Source: Tamlana crocina
GTDB lineage: Bacteria > Bacteroidota > Bacteroidia > Flavobacteriales > Flavobacteriaceae
Reading direction: 5' to 3'
Length of the DNA: 64,000 nucleotides
NCBI GenBank assembly: GCA_040429635.1
Contig: CP158972.1
Location: forward strand, 2,986,001-3,050,000
Shown in pieces: positions 7,882-15,238 of this stretch. Position numbers and translations under genes: made by a program. Under the pieces are notes generated by a model that saw only the letters and a program-made list of their open reading frames with translations, made no database searches and was not told where the DNA came from. Numbering within the stretch: the stretch's first letter is position 1; each line of letters starts with the position of its first letter.

Positions 7882-9759
7882 TTATAAATTGATGTTCAAA
7901 CCTAAATTTACATTTCGTCCTTTAGTGGTGTAACCCAAAACCTCAACATAGTCTTCGTTGAATAAATTGGTTACACTTGCAAAAAGCTTCACTTTATTGT
8001 CTATCAGCTTTTGGCTGAAATAAAAGTCCAATAATGAATAGCTGCTCAATTCTTCATTCATAAAGGTTGAAAAATTGGTATCGGTTCTACTCCCCACAAA
8101 CTGATAGTTTATAGATGCATAGCTGTTTTTACAAAAATGGTAACCAAGTCCGGCATTTACTTTATGCTTCGGTATTCTTAGTCGCACACCATCCTTTAAT
8201 TCGGTAAAGGTATAATTGGCGCTAAACTGTAAATTTTCAATAATCTCAATTTCTGCTTCGGCTTCAAAACCATGTACCGTGGCATCAGTGGTTGCATTTT
8301 CGTAGCCCGTGGTATACACAATGGTATTTTCTTCGTTTCTGTTGAAATATAATCCGCTTAAACGGATCCCGTTTTTGGTATTGTACTCCAGACCACCTTC
8401 AATGGTTTTGTTTTCTTCGGGCTCTAAATCTGGATTGGCCCCAAAATAGCCGAATAATTGCGATAAATTAGGCGCAATAAACGAGGTAGCATACGAACCA
8501 AAAACCTTGGCATAGCCTTCTTCTAAAGAGATGCTATATGATGGATTTGCACTATACACTAAATGCGAACCGTACTCGCTGTGGTTATTTAAACGTCCAC
8601 CGATATTGATGTTCAAGCCAAAATCGGACACATAAACCACATTCAAATATGGGTCGGTATTACTGAAACTTTCTTCGTTGGCAAACAAACTATTGTATTT
8701 GCCGTAGTTTAAACCAACCACAGTATGGAATTGCCCATTAAAAACATATTTATGAAAGGCATCAACCAAATAGGTTTCGCCCTCATTTTCTGAAGTAGAA
8801 CCAGAACCAGAAATAGTTTTACGGTCAATTTTGGTATATGCCGCATTCACCTGAAAACTTCCATTCTCATAACTAAATTTTGGCGATAACCCCACTCGTT
8901 TTTGTTTCGATACATATTGGTCATCGGTATCGGCCAAAGTATAGGTTGGCGCAGGAAAACCATCAATATCGGTCTTTAAGTCATCGTAGCTTGCAAAAGC
9001 ACTTACTTCAAAAGCATCGCTAAATTCGTAACCTAATTTTAAACGGGTATTGTAGCGCGAAAACGGGTCTTTTTCTGGGGTTTCAGATTTTGCTGCCGAA
9101 AGCCCATCTACATATTTATTTCCAAAACTGGCCACATAACTCAACTTGTTCAAAGTTCCGTTTACCGAAACACTATTGGTGAAGTTCGCTCCATTATAAT
9201 TTTGGTCGTCTTGATTTTGGTTGGTACCCACCACAGTTAAAAAACTTCCTGAAACGGCATTTTTCGACGCCTTTTTCGTGCTAATGTTTATCACCGCCGT
9301 GGCCGCTGCGTTTCCGTAAAGCGTACTGGCCGAACCTTTTATAATTTCAATACTTTCAACCGTGTTCAAATCCAATAAACGTAAATCGAAGTCGTTGGCC
9401 ACAATAGAAGGGTCGTTTACCTGCACGCCATCAATCAACACCAATACTTGGCGGTTGTTTCCGCCGCGAATGTAGTTTCCTAAATTTTGTCCCTCAACAC
9501 TTCGGCTACCGTTTATTTCAATACCACTTTTAGTATTAATCAATTCTGCCAACGAACGGCCTTGGTTGCGTTCAATTTCCTCTTTTGAAATTTTAATCAC
9601 CGTTTTGCCTGAATGCTCACGTTTCAATTCAAAACGTGAATCGGCAACAACCACCTCATCCAGTTGTTGCAATGTTGTGGTTTGTGCCTGTTGTTGGGCA
9701 AAACCAAATGCAGATATACCAAAACATAATACACCTAAAACTCTTGTTTTTTTGTTCAT
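7882..9759 (-). CDS. btuB: TonB-dependent vitamin B12 receptor BtuB
   Basis: Outer-membrane beta-barrel that imports cobalamin using TonB energy. 625 residues: signal peptide 1-21, a candidate TonB box at LDEVVVADS (about 33), a plug domain at about 45-155 (SGIEINGSRSVEGQNLGNYIRGG, VLVLIDGVQVNDPS, IEIIKGSASTLYGN), then a 22-strand-type barrel ending in VNLGLNINL. Length and plug are close to the BtuB class (E. coli BtuB is about 614). The assignment to B12 rather than another cofactor rests mainly on the cobalamin riboswitch in its leader and the neighbouring ABC importer. Expression should fall when cobalamin is plentiful. Confidence 0.9.
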   Translation of the reverse strand: MNKKTRVLGVLCFGISAFGFAQQQAQTTTLQQLDEVVVADSRFELKREHSGKTVIKISKEEIERNQGRSLAELINTKSGIEINGSRSVEGQNLGNYIRGGNNRQVLVLIDGVQVNDPSIVANDFDLRLLDLNTVESIEIIKGSASTLYGNAAATAVINISTKKASKNAVSGSFLTVVGTNQNQDDQNYNGANFTNSVSVNGTLNKLSYVASFGNKYVDGLSAAKSETPEKDPFSRYNTRLKLGYEFSDAFEVSAFASYDDLKTDIDGFPAPTYTLADTDDQYVSKQKRVGLSPKFSYENGSFQVNAAYTKIDRKTISGSGSTSENEGETYLVDAFHKYVFNGQFHTVVGLNYGKYNSLFANEESFSNTDPYLNVVYVSDFGLNINIGGRLNNHSEYGSHLVYSANPSYSISLEEGYAKVFGSYATSFIAPNLSQLFGYFGANPDLEPEENKTIEGGLEYNTKNGIRLSGLYFNRNEENTIVYTTGYENATTDATVHGFEAEAEIEIIENLQFSANYTFTELKDGVRLRIPKHKVNAGLGYHFCKNSYASINYQFVGSRTDTNFSTFMNEELSSYSLLDFYFSQKLIDNKVKLFASVTNLFNEDYVEVLGYTTKGRNVNLGLNINL

Positions 9760-9841
9760 TTTAAATAAAAAATTACTCGGAATCGCATGGATTTCATACG
9801 CAAACTTTTATCCCGAAAGTTCAACTTATTGGTTTGAAAAT

Positions 9842-10010
9842 TGGCAGGTCTCCTGACTTGTTTTATGCTATTTCACCTTCCCAGCTAAAGGCCAGTGGTT
9901 TTGAAGTAAACAGCATCCTCATATGAGGTACCGAAACGAGTTCGGCATAAACCTACAGTTGCGGGAACAGTTCTGGAATTGACCTTAAAAGTCGCACCAG
10001 ATTCCCTTTT
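9842..10010 (-). promoter_or_regulatory. Cobalamin riboswitch (B12 element) upstream of btuB
   Basis: Read on the minus strand, the segment carries the B12-element blocks in order: GGGAATCTGGTGCGA, the core CCCGCAACTGT, CCACTGG, AGCTGGGAAGGTGA, and the terminal B12 box AGTCAGGAGACCTGCC. It lies about 83 nt upstream of the btuB ATG. I see no obvious intrinsic terminator in the 9760-9841 expression platform, so control of translation initiation is more likely than termination (inference). The riboswitch is transcribed away from the btuFCD operon and cannot act in cis on it. Confidence 0.93.
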
Positions 10011-10024
10011 AATTGGCGAAGCCA

Positions 10025-10043
10025 TCCCGAACCTTATTCGGGA
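10025..10043. repeat. Small hairpin at the 5' side of the riboswitch leader
   Basis: TCCCGAA (10025-10031) and TTCGGGA (10037-10043) with a 5-nt loop. In the btuB transcript it precedes the riboswitch aptamer. It is flanked by two copies of TGGCGnAGCCA (10014-10024 and 10074-10084). Confidence 0.5.
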
Positions 10044-10099
10044 CCTCAAAAAGTCTCGAAATCATTTTCTTTGTGGCGTAGCCAAACCAAAATTCGCTG

Positions 10100-10107
10100 C
10101 AAAAGTA
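10100..10107 (-). promoter_or_regulatory. Candidate -7 box for btuB
   Basis: TACTTTTG on the minus strand matches the Bacteroidota -7 consensus TAnnTTTG. It lies upstream of the riboswitch, as needed for the leader to be transcribed. No clear -33 element was seen. Confidence 0.5.
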
Positions 10108-10150
10108 AACATTCCCTTTTTAAACTTTATCCTAAAACTGGAAATAATAT

Positions 10151-10158
10151 TACTTTTG
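10151..10158 (+). promoter_or_regulatory. Candidate -7 box for btuFCD
   Basis: TACTTTTG just ahead of the operon. A GTG lies only 2 nt downstream and a TTG 20 nt downstream. A TSS about 5-7 nt after the box favours the TTG as the translation start. Confidence 0.5.
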
Positions 10159-10178
10159 ACGTGACCAAAAACCAGATT

Positions 10179-11324
10179 TTGAAAAAACTCTTCACCATAC
10201 TTTTTGTTTTATTAGCCGTTTCGTGTAAAAATGAAACATCAAAAAAAACAGTTGAGCCCCTAGCTGGCACAACACTAAACTTAAAATACGCCAAAGGGTT
10301 TTCGGTGGAAGCTTTTAAAACACACAAAATCCTCACCATTGAAAAGCCGTGGCCCGAGGCCGAAAAAAGTTACCGATTTGCTTTATTGAAACCTGGTTAT
10401 GATCCTGATTATTGGTCTACTGAACAATCGCGGTTTGATGGTGTTATCGAACTTCCCATTGAAAATATCGTCGTGACCTCCACCACCCATCTTCCGGCAT
10501 TGGAATTGTTGGATGAAACTGAAACGCTTACAGGTTTCCCTGGGGTAGATTATATTTCTTCGGAAAAAATTAGGACTCGCATCGACCAAAAGAAAATTAG
10601 GGAATTGGGCAAAAACGAGGGCATCAACACCGAAGTGTTATTGGAATTGAACCCCGAAGTAGTCGTTGGTTTTGGCATTGACGGCAATAACCGGTCTTTG
10701 GAAACCATAAAAAAATCGGGCATTCCCGTCATTTTTAATGGCGACTGGGTGGAAGAATCGCCATTGGCAAAAGCCGAATGGATTAAGTTTTTCGGGGCAC
10801 TATTTAACAAAGAAAAACAAGCCGATTCTATTTTCAACCAAATTGAAAATGGTTATCTGGAAGCCAAAACACTGGCTAAAAATATAGAAAACAAACCTTC
10901 CGTTCTGGCAGGTGCCATGCACAGTGATGTTTGGTATCTGCCCAACGGCACCAGCACCGAAGCGCAACTTTTCGAAGATGCCGGACTGAATTATCTCTGG
11001 AAAGATTCCAAAGGCACGGGAAGCTTAAAACTTAATTTTGAATCGGTTTTCGTAAAAGCCAAAAATGCCGATATTTGGTTGAATCCGTCAAATTACACGA
11101 GTTTGCAAACCTTAAAAAACAGCAGTGAGCAGCACAGTATGTTTTCAGCCTATATAAACAAAAACGTATTTACCGTAACCAACACCACGGGCGAAACCGG
11201 CGGTGTCATTTATTTTGAGCTTGGCTTAACCCGACCCGATTTGGTCTTGAAAGACTTAATCAAAATCGGCCACCCGGAACTATTGCCAAACCACAACTTA
11301 TTCTTTTTTAAAAAATTACCATAA
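10179..11324 (+). CDS. btuF: B12 ABC transporter substrate-binding lipoprotein (BtuF-like)
   Basis: Periplasmic-face solute-binding protein delivering cobalamin to BtuCD. From TTG 10179 it has 381 residues and a compact lipoprotein signal ending LLAVSC (Cys 16). The alternative in-frame GTG at 10161 adds six residues. A longer frame reaching 10071 gives a basic, non-signal N-terminus and is rejected. The class III binding-protein fold is indicated by VVTSTTHLPALELLDE, LTGFPGVDYISSEKIR and LNPEVVVGFG. B12 rather than siderophore or haem specificity is inferred from adjacency to riboswitch-controlled btuB. It abuts btuC with no gap. Confidence 0.82.
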   Translation: MKKLFTILFVLLAVSCKNETSKKTVEPLAGTTLNLKYAKGFSVEAFKTHKILTIEKPWPEAEKSYRFALLKPGYDPDYWSTEQSRFDGVIELPIENIVVTSTTHLPALELLDETETLTGFPGVDYISSEKIRTRIDQKKIRELGKNEGINTEVLLELNPEVVVGFGIDGNNRSLETIKKSGIPVIFNGDWVEESPLAKAEWIKFFGALFNKEKQADSIFNQIENGYLEAKTLAKNIENKPSVLAGAMHSDVWYLPNGTSTEAQLFEDAGLNYLWKDSKGTGSLKLNFESVFVKAKNADIWLNPSNYTSLQTLKNSSEQHSMFSAYINKNVFTVTNTTGETGGVIYFELGLTRPDLVLKDLIKIGHPELLPNHNLFFFKKLP

Positions 11325-12356
11325 TTGCCTAACCAAAGAACATACCGCCTTTCATTTTTAGTATTGATTTTATTGCTCTTGGTATGCTTTTTTGCAAACA
11401 TCAGCTTGGGCTCGGTGTCCATTCCGTTTAAGGATATTTTCAATAGTTTAATAGGAAATCCCACTGAAAAAGATAGCTGGCAACACATTATTATAAACTA
11501 CCGGTTACCTAAAGCCATTACTGCCATTGTGGTAGGGTCTGGTTTGGGTATTTCAGGCCTTTTGATGCAAACGCTTTTTAGAAACCCCTTAGCAGGGCCT
11601 TTTGTGTTGGGCATCAGTTCGGGGGCCAATTTGGGCGTGGCTTTGGTTATTCTGGGTTCCAGTATTTTTGGAGGCATTTTTGCTTCACTATTTATATCGA
11701 AATGGGGTATTGTTATTGCGGCCAGCTTGGGCAGTTTTTTGGTTCTGTTGGCGGTTATGGTGGTTTCCATAAAAATAAGGGATACCATGGCTATTTTAAT
11801 AATCGGACTCATGTTTGCCAGCATAACCGCTGCTATTGTTAGTGTGCTTTCGTATTTTGGATCGGCCGAACAATTGCAACAGTACATTTTTTGGGGTTTT
11901 GGCAGCTTGGGCAATTTATCATGGGGCGATTTATTTATACTTTCCCTCATTTTCGCAGTGGGTATTCTTCTGAGCATCACTTCCATAAAATCGCTAAACT
12001 CATTGCTTTTAGGGGAAAATTACGCTAAAAGTCTCGGCCTGAACATCAAAAAAAGCAGGTTGCTCATTATTGTTGCCACCAGTTTACTGGCCGGAACGAT
12101 TACGGCATTTACGGGCCCTATCGCTTTTATCGGGTTGGCCATTCCGCATATCACTCGGCAAGTTTTTAATACCGCTAACCATAAAATTTTGTTGCCCGCC
12201 GTATTTTTGTTCGGTGCCATTGTCATGCTGGTTTGCGATAGTATTGCCCAATTACCAAGCAGTGATTTTACTTTACCCATCAACGCAATCACAGCCTTGG
12301 TTGGTGCTCCTGTGGTGATTTGGTTATTGACCCGAAAACGAAAAATGGTGTTTTAA
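11325..12356 (+). CDS. btuC: FecCD-family ABC permease (BtuC-like)
   Basis: Inner-membrane permease of 343 residues, the usual size of FecCD/BtuC subunits that form a 20-helix dimer. Visible motifs are GLGISGLLMQTLFRNPLAGPFVLGISSGANLG (first cytoplasmic region) and AFTGPIAFIGLAIPHITRQ (coupling-helix region that contacts the ATPase). The start codon is TTG, immediately after the btuF stop. The stop overlaps the btuD ATG (TAATG). The tight packing implies a single btuFCD transcript. Confidence 0.9.
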   Translation: MPNQRTYRLSFLVLILLLLVCFFANISLGSVSIPFKDIFNSLIGNPTEKDSWQHIIINYRLPKAITAIVVGSGLGISGLLMQTLFRNPLAGPFVLGISSGANLGVALVILGSSIFGGIFASLFISKWGIVIAASLGSFLVLLAVMVVSIKIRDTMAILIIGLMFASITAAIVSVLSYFGSAEQLQQYIFWGFGSLGNLSWGDLFILSLIFAVGILLSITSIKSLNSLLLGENYAKSLGLNIKKSRLLIIVATSLLAGTITAFTGPIAFIGLAIPHITRQVFNTANHKILLPAVFLFGAIVMLVCDSIAQLPSSDFTLPINAITALVGAPVVIWLLTRKRKMVF

Positions 12357-13150
12357 TGGCAGGCAAACCACAACATATCATCCTAAAAACAAAAAACCTT
12401 TCTGTAGGCTACAGTTCCAAAAAAGGCAAACAGGTTATCGCTTCAAACATCAACATTGAATTAAAACAAGGCGAATTGGTGGGCTTGATTGGTGCTAACG
12501 GCATTGGAAAATCCACACTTTTAAGAACTATTACCAACGTTCAAAATCCATTAGGCGGTTCTATTCAGCTCAACCAAAAAGAAATACAAAATTATAATAG
12601 TTTCGATTTGGCCAAAGTATTGAGTTTGGTGCTTACCGAACCGATGGCTTCCAAAAATTTATCGGTTTTCGAGGTGGTGGCTTTGGGCCGGCAGCCTTAT
12701 ACCAATTGGATTGGCTCTTTATCCAACGGCGATTTAAATCAAATAGAAAACGCGCTGAAGCAAACCAACATTGAAGATTTAAAACATAAAAAATGTTACG
12801 AACTCAGTGATGGCCAATTGCAAAAAGTGATGATTGCCCGCGCCTTGGCACAGGATACCGATTTGATTGTACTCGATGAGCCTACCACACATCTCGACAT
12901 GTACCACAAGGCCTATATTTTAAAACTGCTCCAAAAATTGGCAAAAGATACTGGTAAAACCATATTATTTTCGTCACACGAAATCGATTTGGCCATTCAG
13001 TTGTGTGACAATTTAATCGTCATGACCAATAATAATGTAGTTTCCGGACAACCCTGCCAACTGATCGAAACTCATGTTTTTGAAAACCTGTTTCCGAAAG
13101 ATTTAATCGCTTTTGATGAAAAAACGGGAACGTTTCGAGTGAAAAAATAA
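12356..13150 (+). CDS. btuD: ABC transporter ATPase (BtuD-like)
   Basis: Cytoplasmic nucleotide-binding subunit of 264 residues energising the BtuC channel. Walker A GANGIGKS is at 46-53, the signature is LSDGQ (150-154, usual form LSGGQ), Walker B LIVLDE at 170-175, and the switch histidine is in SSHE. The ATG at 12356 overlaps the btuC stop by one base. An in-frame ATG 36 bp upstream (12320) would overlap btuC further and adds 12 residues unlike the family, so it was not used. Confidence 0.9.
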   Translation: MAGKPQHIILKTKNLSVGYSSKKGKQVIASNINIELKQGELVGLIGANGIGKSTLLRTITNVQNPLGGSIQLNQKEIQNYNSFDLAKVLSLVLTEPMASKNLSVFEVVALGRQPYTNWIGSLSNGDLNQIENALKQTNIEDLKHKKCYELSDGQLQKVMIARALAQDTDLIVLDEPTTHLDMYHKAYILKLLQKLAKDTGKTILFSSHEIDLAIQLCDNLIVMTNNNVVSGQPCQLIETHVFENLFPKDLIAFDEKTGTFRVKK

Positions 13151-13220
13151 AGAATTCCAAAAACCATTTGCCTTAGTCAAATCTGAATACGCCCAGTTTC
13201 AATCTTCTCTCTAAAACGTT

Positions 13221-13228
13221 TATCTTTG
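13221..13228 (+). promoter_or_regulatory. Candidate -7 box for rmuC
   Basis: TATCTTTG, 17 bp before the rmuC ATG, matching TAnnTTTG. It separates rmuC transcription from the btuFCD operon. Confidence 0.5.
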
Positions 13229-13245
13229 GTATTATTTTTTCCAAA

Positions 13246-14631
13246 ATGAACGACAGCCTTATCCTTTTTCTAGCCATTGTAATTGCCGCTGCCATCGGTG
13301 CCTTTTTGGGCATGTTTATCAATAAACTAAAATCCCAAAACGAAAAAAGCACCCTGACCGAACGCAACAACCATTTAGAACAACAACTCCAAGAACATAA
13401 GCAATTAGCCGAAGTAGAGTGGAACAGGCAAAGCGAAAATTTCAGCAAACAAATCCAAGATTTAAAGGAAAACACTACCAAAATTGAAAACGAGCGCGAG
13501 GCCATCCGCAGGGAAAAGGATTTATTAAATTCTGAATTGGCCAGACGCAATGCCGATTTTGAAAACCTTCAAATAAAAAATCGAGAGCAAAAGGCTGAAG
13601 TCGAGCAATTACAGGAAAAATTCACCAAGGAATTCGAAAACTTGGCCAATAAAATCTTGGATGAAAAATCGAATAAATTCACCGAGCAGAATAAAGAAAA
13701 CATTAAAAACATACTCAATCCGCTTCAAGAAAAAATAAAGACTTTTGAAGAGAAAGTCGATTTAACCCAAAAGGAAAGCATTAGTATGCATTCTGCCCTA
13801 AAGGAGCAATTATTGGGGCTGAAAGACCTGAACCAACAAATGACGAAAGAGGCCACAAACCTAACGCGCGCATTGAAAGGTGACAGCAAAATGCAGGGAA
13901 ACTGGGGCGAATTGGTACTGGAACGTGTTTTGGAAAAATCGGGATTGGAAAAAGACCGCGAGTATTTTGTACAGCAAAGCTTTACCTTAGAAAACGGTTC
14001 GCGCTTGCTACCCGATGTGGTTTTGCACCTTCCCGACGGCAAAAAAATGGTAATTGATTCCAAAGTTTCACTGACCGATTACGAACGTTTGGTTAATGCA
14101 GAAGATCACGATAAACCACTGTTTTTAAAGGCACATGTTAATTCGGTAAAAAAGCACGTAGATCAACTTTCACAAAAAAACTACCAAGATCTTTACGATA
14201 TTGAGTCACCCGATTTTGTATTGATGTTCATCCCCATCGAACCAGCCTTTGCCGTTGTGGTAAACGAAGACACTTCCATTTACAACAAAGCTTTCGAAAA
14301 AAATATCGTTATAGTTACACCCTCCACCCTATTGGCCACTTTGCGTACTATCGATACCATGTGGAACAACGAAAAACAACAACGCAACGCCATGGAAATT
14401 GCCCGTCAAGCTGGCGCACTTTATGACAAATTTGAAGGCTTAGTAAGCGACTTAACTGGTGTGGGCAAAAAAATTGACGCCGCAAAAAGCGATTATTCCG
14501 CAGCCATGAATAAGTTGGTTGAAGGCCGCGGCAATATTGTAAAAAGCGTAGAAAAATTAAAAAAAATGGGAGCGAAAGCCAAAAAATCGCTGCCCGAAGC
14601 TATTATAAAACGATCTCAAGAAGACGAATAA
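13246..14631 (+). CDS. rmuC: DNA recombination protein RmuC
   Basis: RmuC-family protein of 461 residues linked to limiting inversions and recombination at repeats. An N-terminal transmembrane anchor (about 3-25) is followed by a long coiled coil (about 30-200, rich in E, K, Q and N). The nuclease-like RmuC domain follows: GNWGELVLERVLEKSGL, LLPDVVLHLPDGKKMVIDSKVSLTDYE, PDFVLMFIPIEPAF. The PD-(D/E)xK-type elements (PDVV, DSKVS) are present. The thioesterase gene follows after 12 bp and is probably co-transcribed. Confidence 0.94.
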   Translation: MNDSLILFLAIVIAAAIGAFLGMFINKLKSQNEKSTLTERNNHLEQQLQEHKQLAEVEWNRQSENFSKQIQDLKENTTKIENEREAIRREKDLLNSELARRNADFENLQIKNREQKAEVEQLQEKFTKEFENLANKILDEKSNKFTEQNKENIKNILNPLQEKIKTFEEKVDLTQKESISMHSALKEQLLGLKDLNQQMTKEATNLTRALKGDSKMQGNWGELVLERVLEKSGLEKDREYFVQQSFTLENGSRLLPDVVLHLPDGKKMVIDSKVSLTDYERLVNAEDHDKPLFLKAHVNSVKKHVDQLSQKNYQDLYDIESPDFVLMFIPIEPAFAVVVNEDTSIYNKAFEKNIVIVTPSTLLATLRTIDTMWNNEKQQRNAMEIARQAGALYDKFEGLVSDLTGVGKKIDAAKSDYSAAMNKLVEGRGNIVKSVEKLKKMGAKAKKSLPEAIIKRSQEDE

Positions 14632-14643
14632 ACTCTTTAAACC

Positions 14644-15180
14644 ATGTTTAAACACGCCAAAGAATCACAAATTACCATCACGGAACTCATGCTGCCCTCA
14701 CATTCCAATTTCAGCGGAAAAATACACGGAGGGTATATTTTAAATTTAATGGACCAAATAGCCTTTGCTTGTTCTTCGAAGCACTCTAGGCATTATTGCG
14801 TAACGGCTTCGGTAAACCGAGTGGACTTTTTGAATCCCATTGACGTGGGCGATTTGGTAACCTTAAAAGCATCGATAAATTACACGGGGCGTACCTCTAT
14901 GGTCGTAGGTGTTCGGGTGGAATCAGAAAACATCCAAACGGGCGATATAAAGCACTGCAACTCATCTTATTTTACCATGGTCGCTAAAGACCAAAATGGG
15001 AAAAATGTGCCCGTTCCGGGATTGATTTTAGATGATGTGCAAAGTGTGCGCCGATTTGCCAGAAGTATCGCCAGACAGCAACAGGCCAAAACGCGTACTA
15101 CACAATTTAAATCTTCAGAATTTAAAATTGAAGAGCATTTAGAGCTTATAAAAACACAGAATGCTAAAGTGAAGTTATAA
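14644..15180 (+). CDS. Acyl-CoA thioesterase (hotdog fold)
   Basis: Cytoplasmic thioesterase of 178 residues related to the YciA/BACH group, cleaving acyl-CoA to free acid and CoA. The active-site block HSNFSGKIHGGYILNLMDQIAFACSSKHS has the conserved HGG and Asp. SVNRVDFLNPIDVGDLV and GRTSMVVGVRVESE are typical of the fold. The C-terminal 40 residues are polar and may be flexible. It is probably the second gene of an rmuC operon and ends in a terminator shared with carB. Confidence 0.88.
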   Translation: MFKHAKESQITITELMLPSHSNFSGKIHGGYILNLMDQIAFACSSKHSRHYCVTASVNRVDFLNPIDVGDLVTLKASINYTGRTSMVVGVRVESENIQTGDIKHCNSSYFTMVAKDQNGKNVPVPGLILDDVQSVRRFARSIARQQQAKTRTTQFKSSEFKIEEHLELIKTQNAKVKL

Positions 15181-15192
15181 AAATTGGAACAA

Positions 15193-15222
15193 TAAAAAAG
15201 CCGCTTTTTAGCGGCTTTTCTT
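15193..15222. terminator. Bidirectional terminator, thioesterase / carB
   Basis: GCCGC-TTTTTA-GCGGC flanked by an A tract on one side and a T tract on the other, between two converging genes. Confidence 0.8.
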
Positions 15223-15238
15223 ATTTTATTTATTTACA

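Noticed and set aside
10071-10178. N-terminal extension of btuF from ATG 10071
   Set aside because: It gives a basic, non-signal N-terminus and would require transcription from upstream of the -7 box at 10151. The TTG at 10179 leads straight into a lipoprotein signal.
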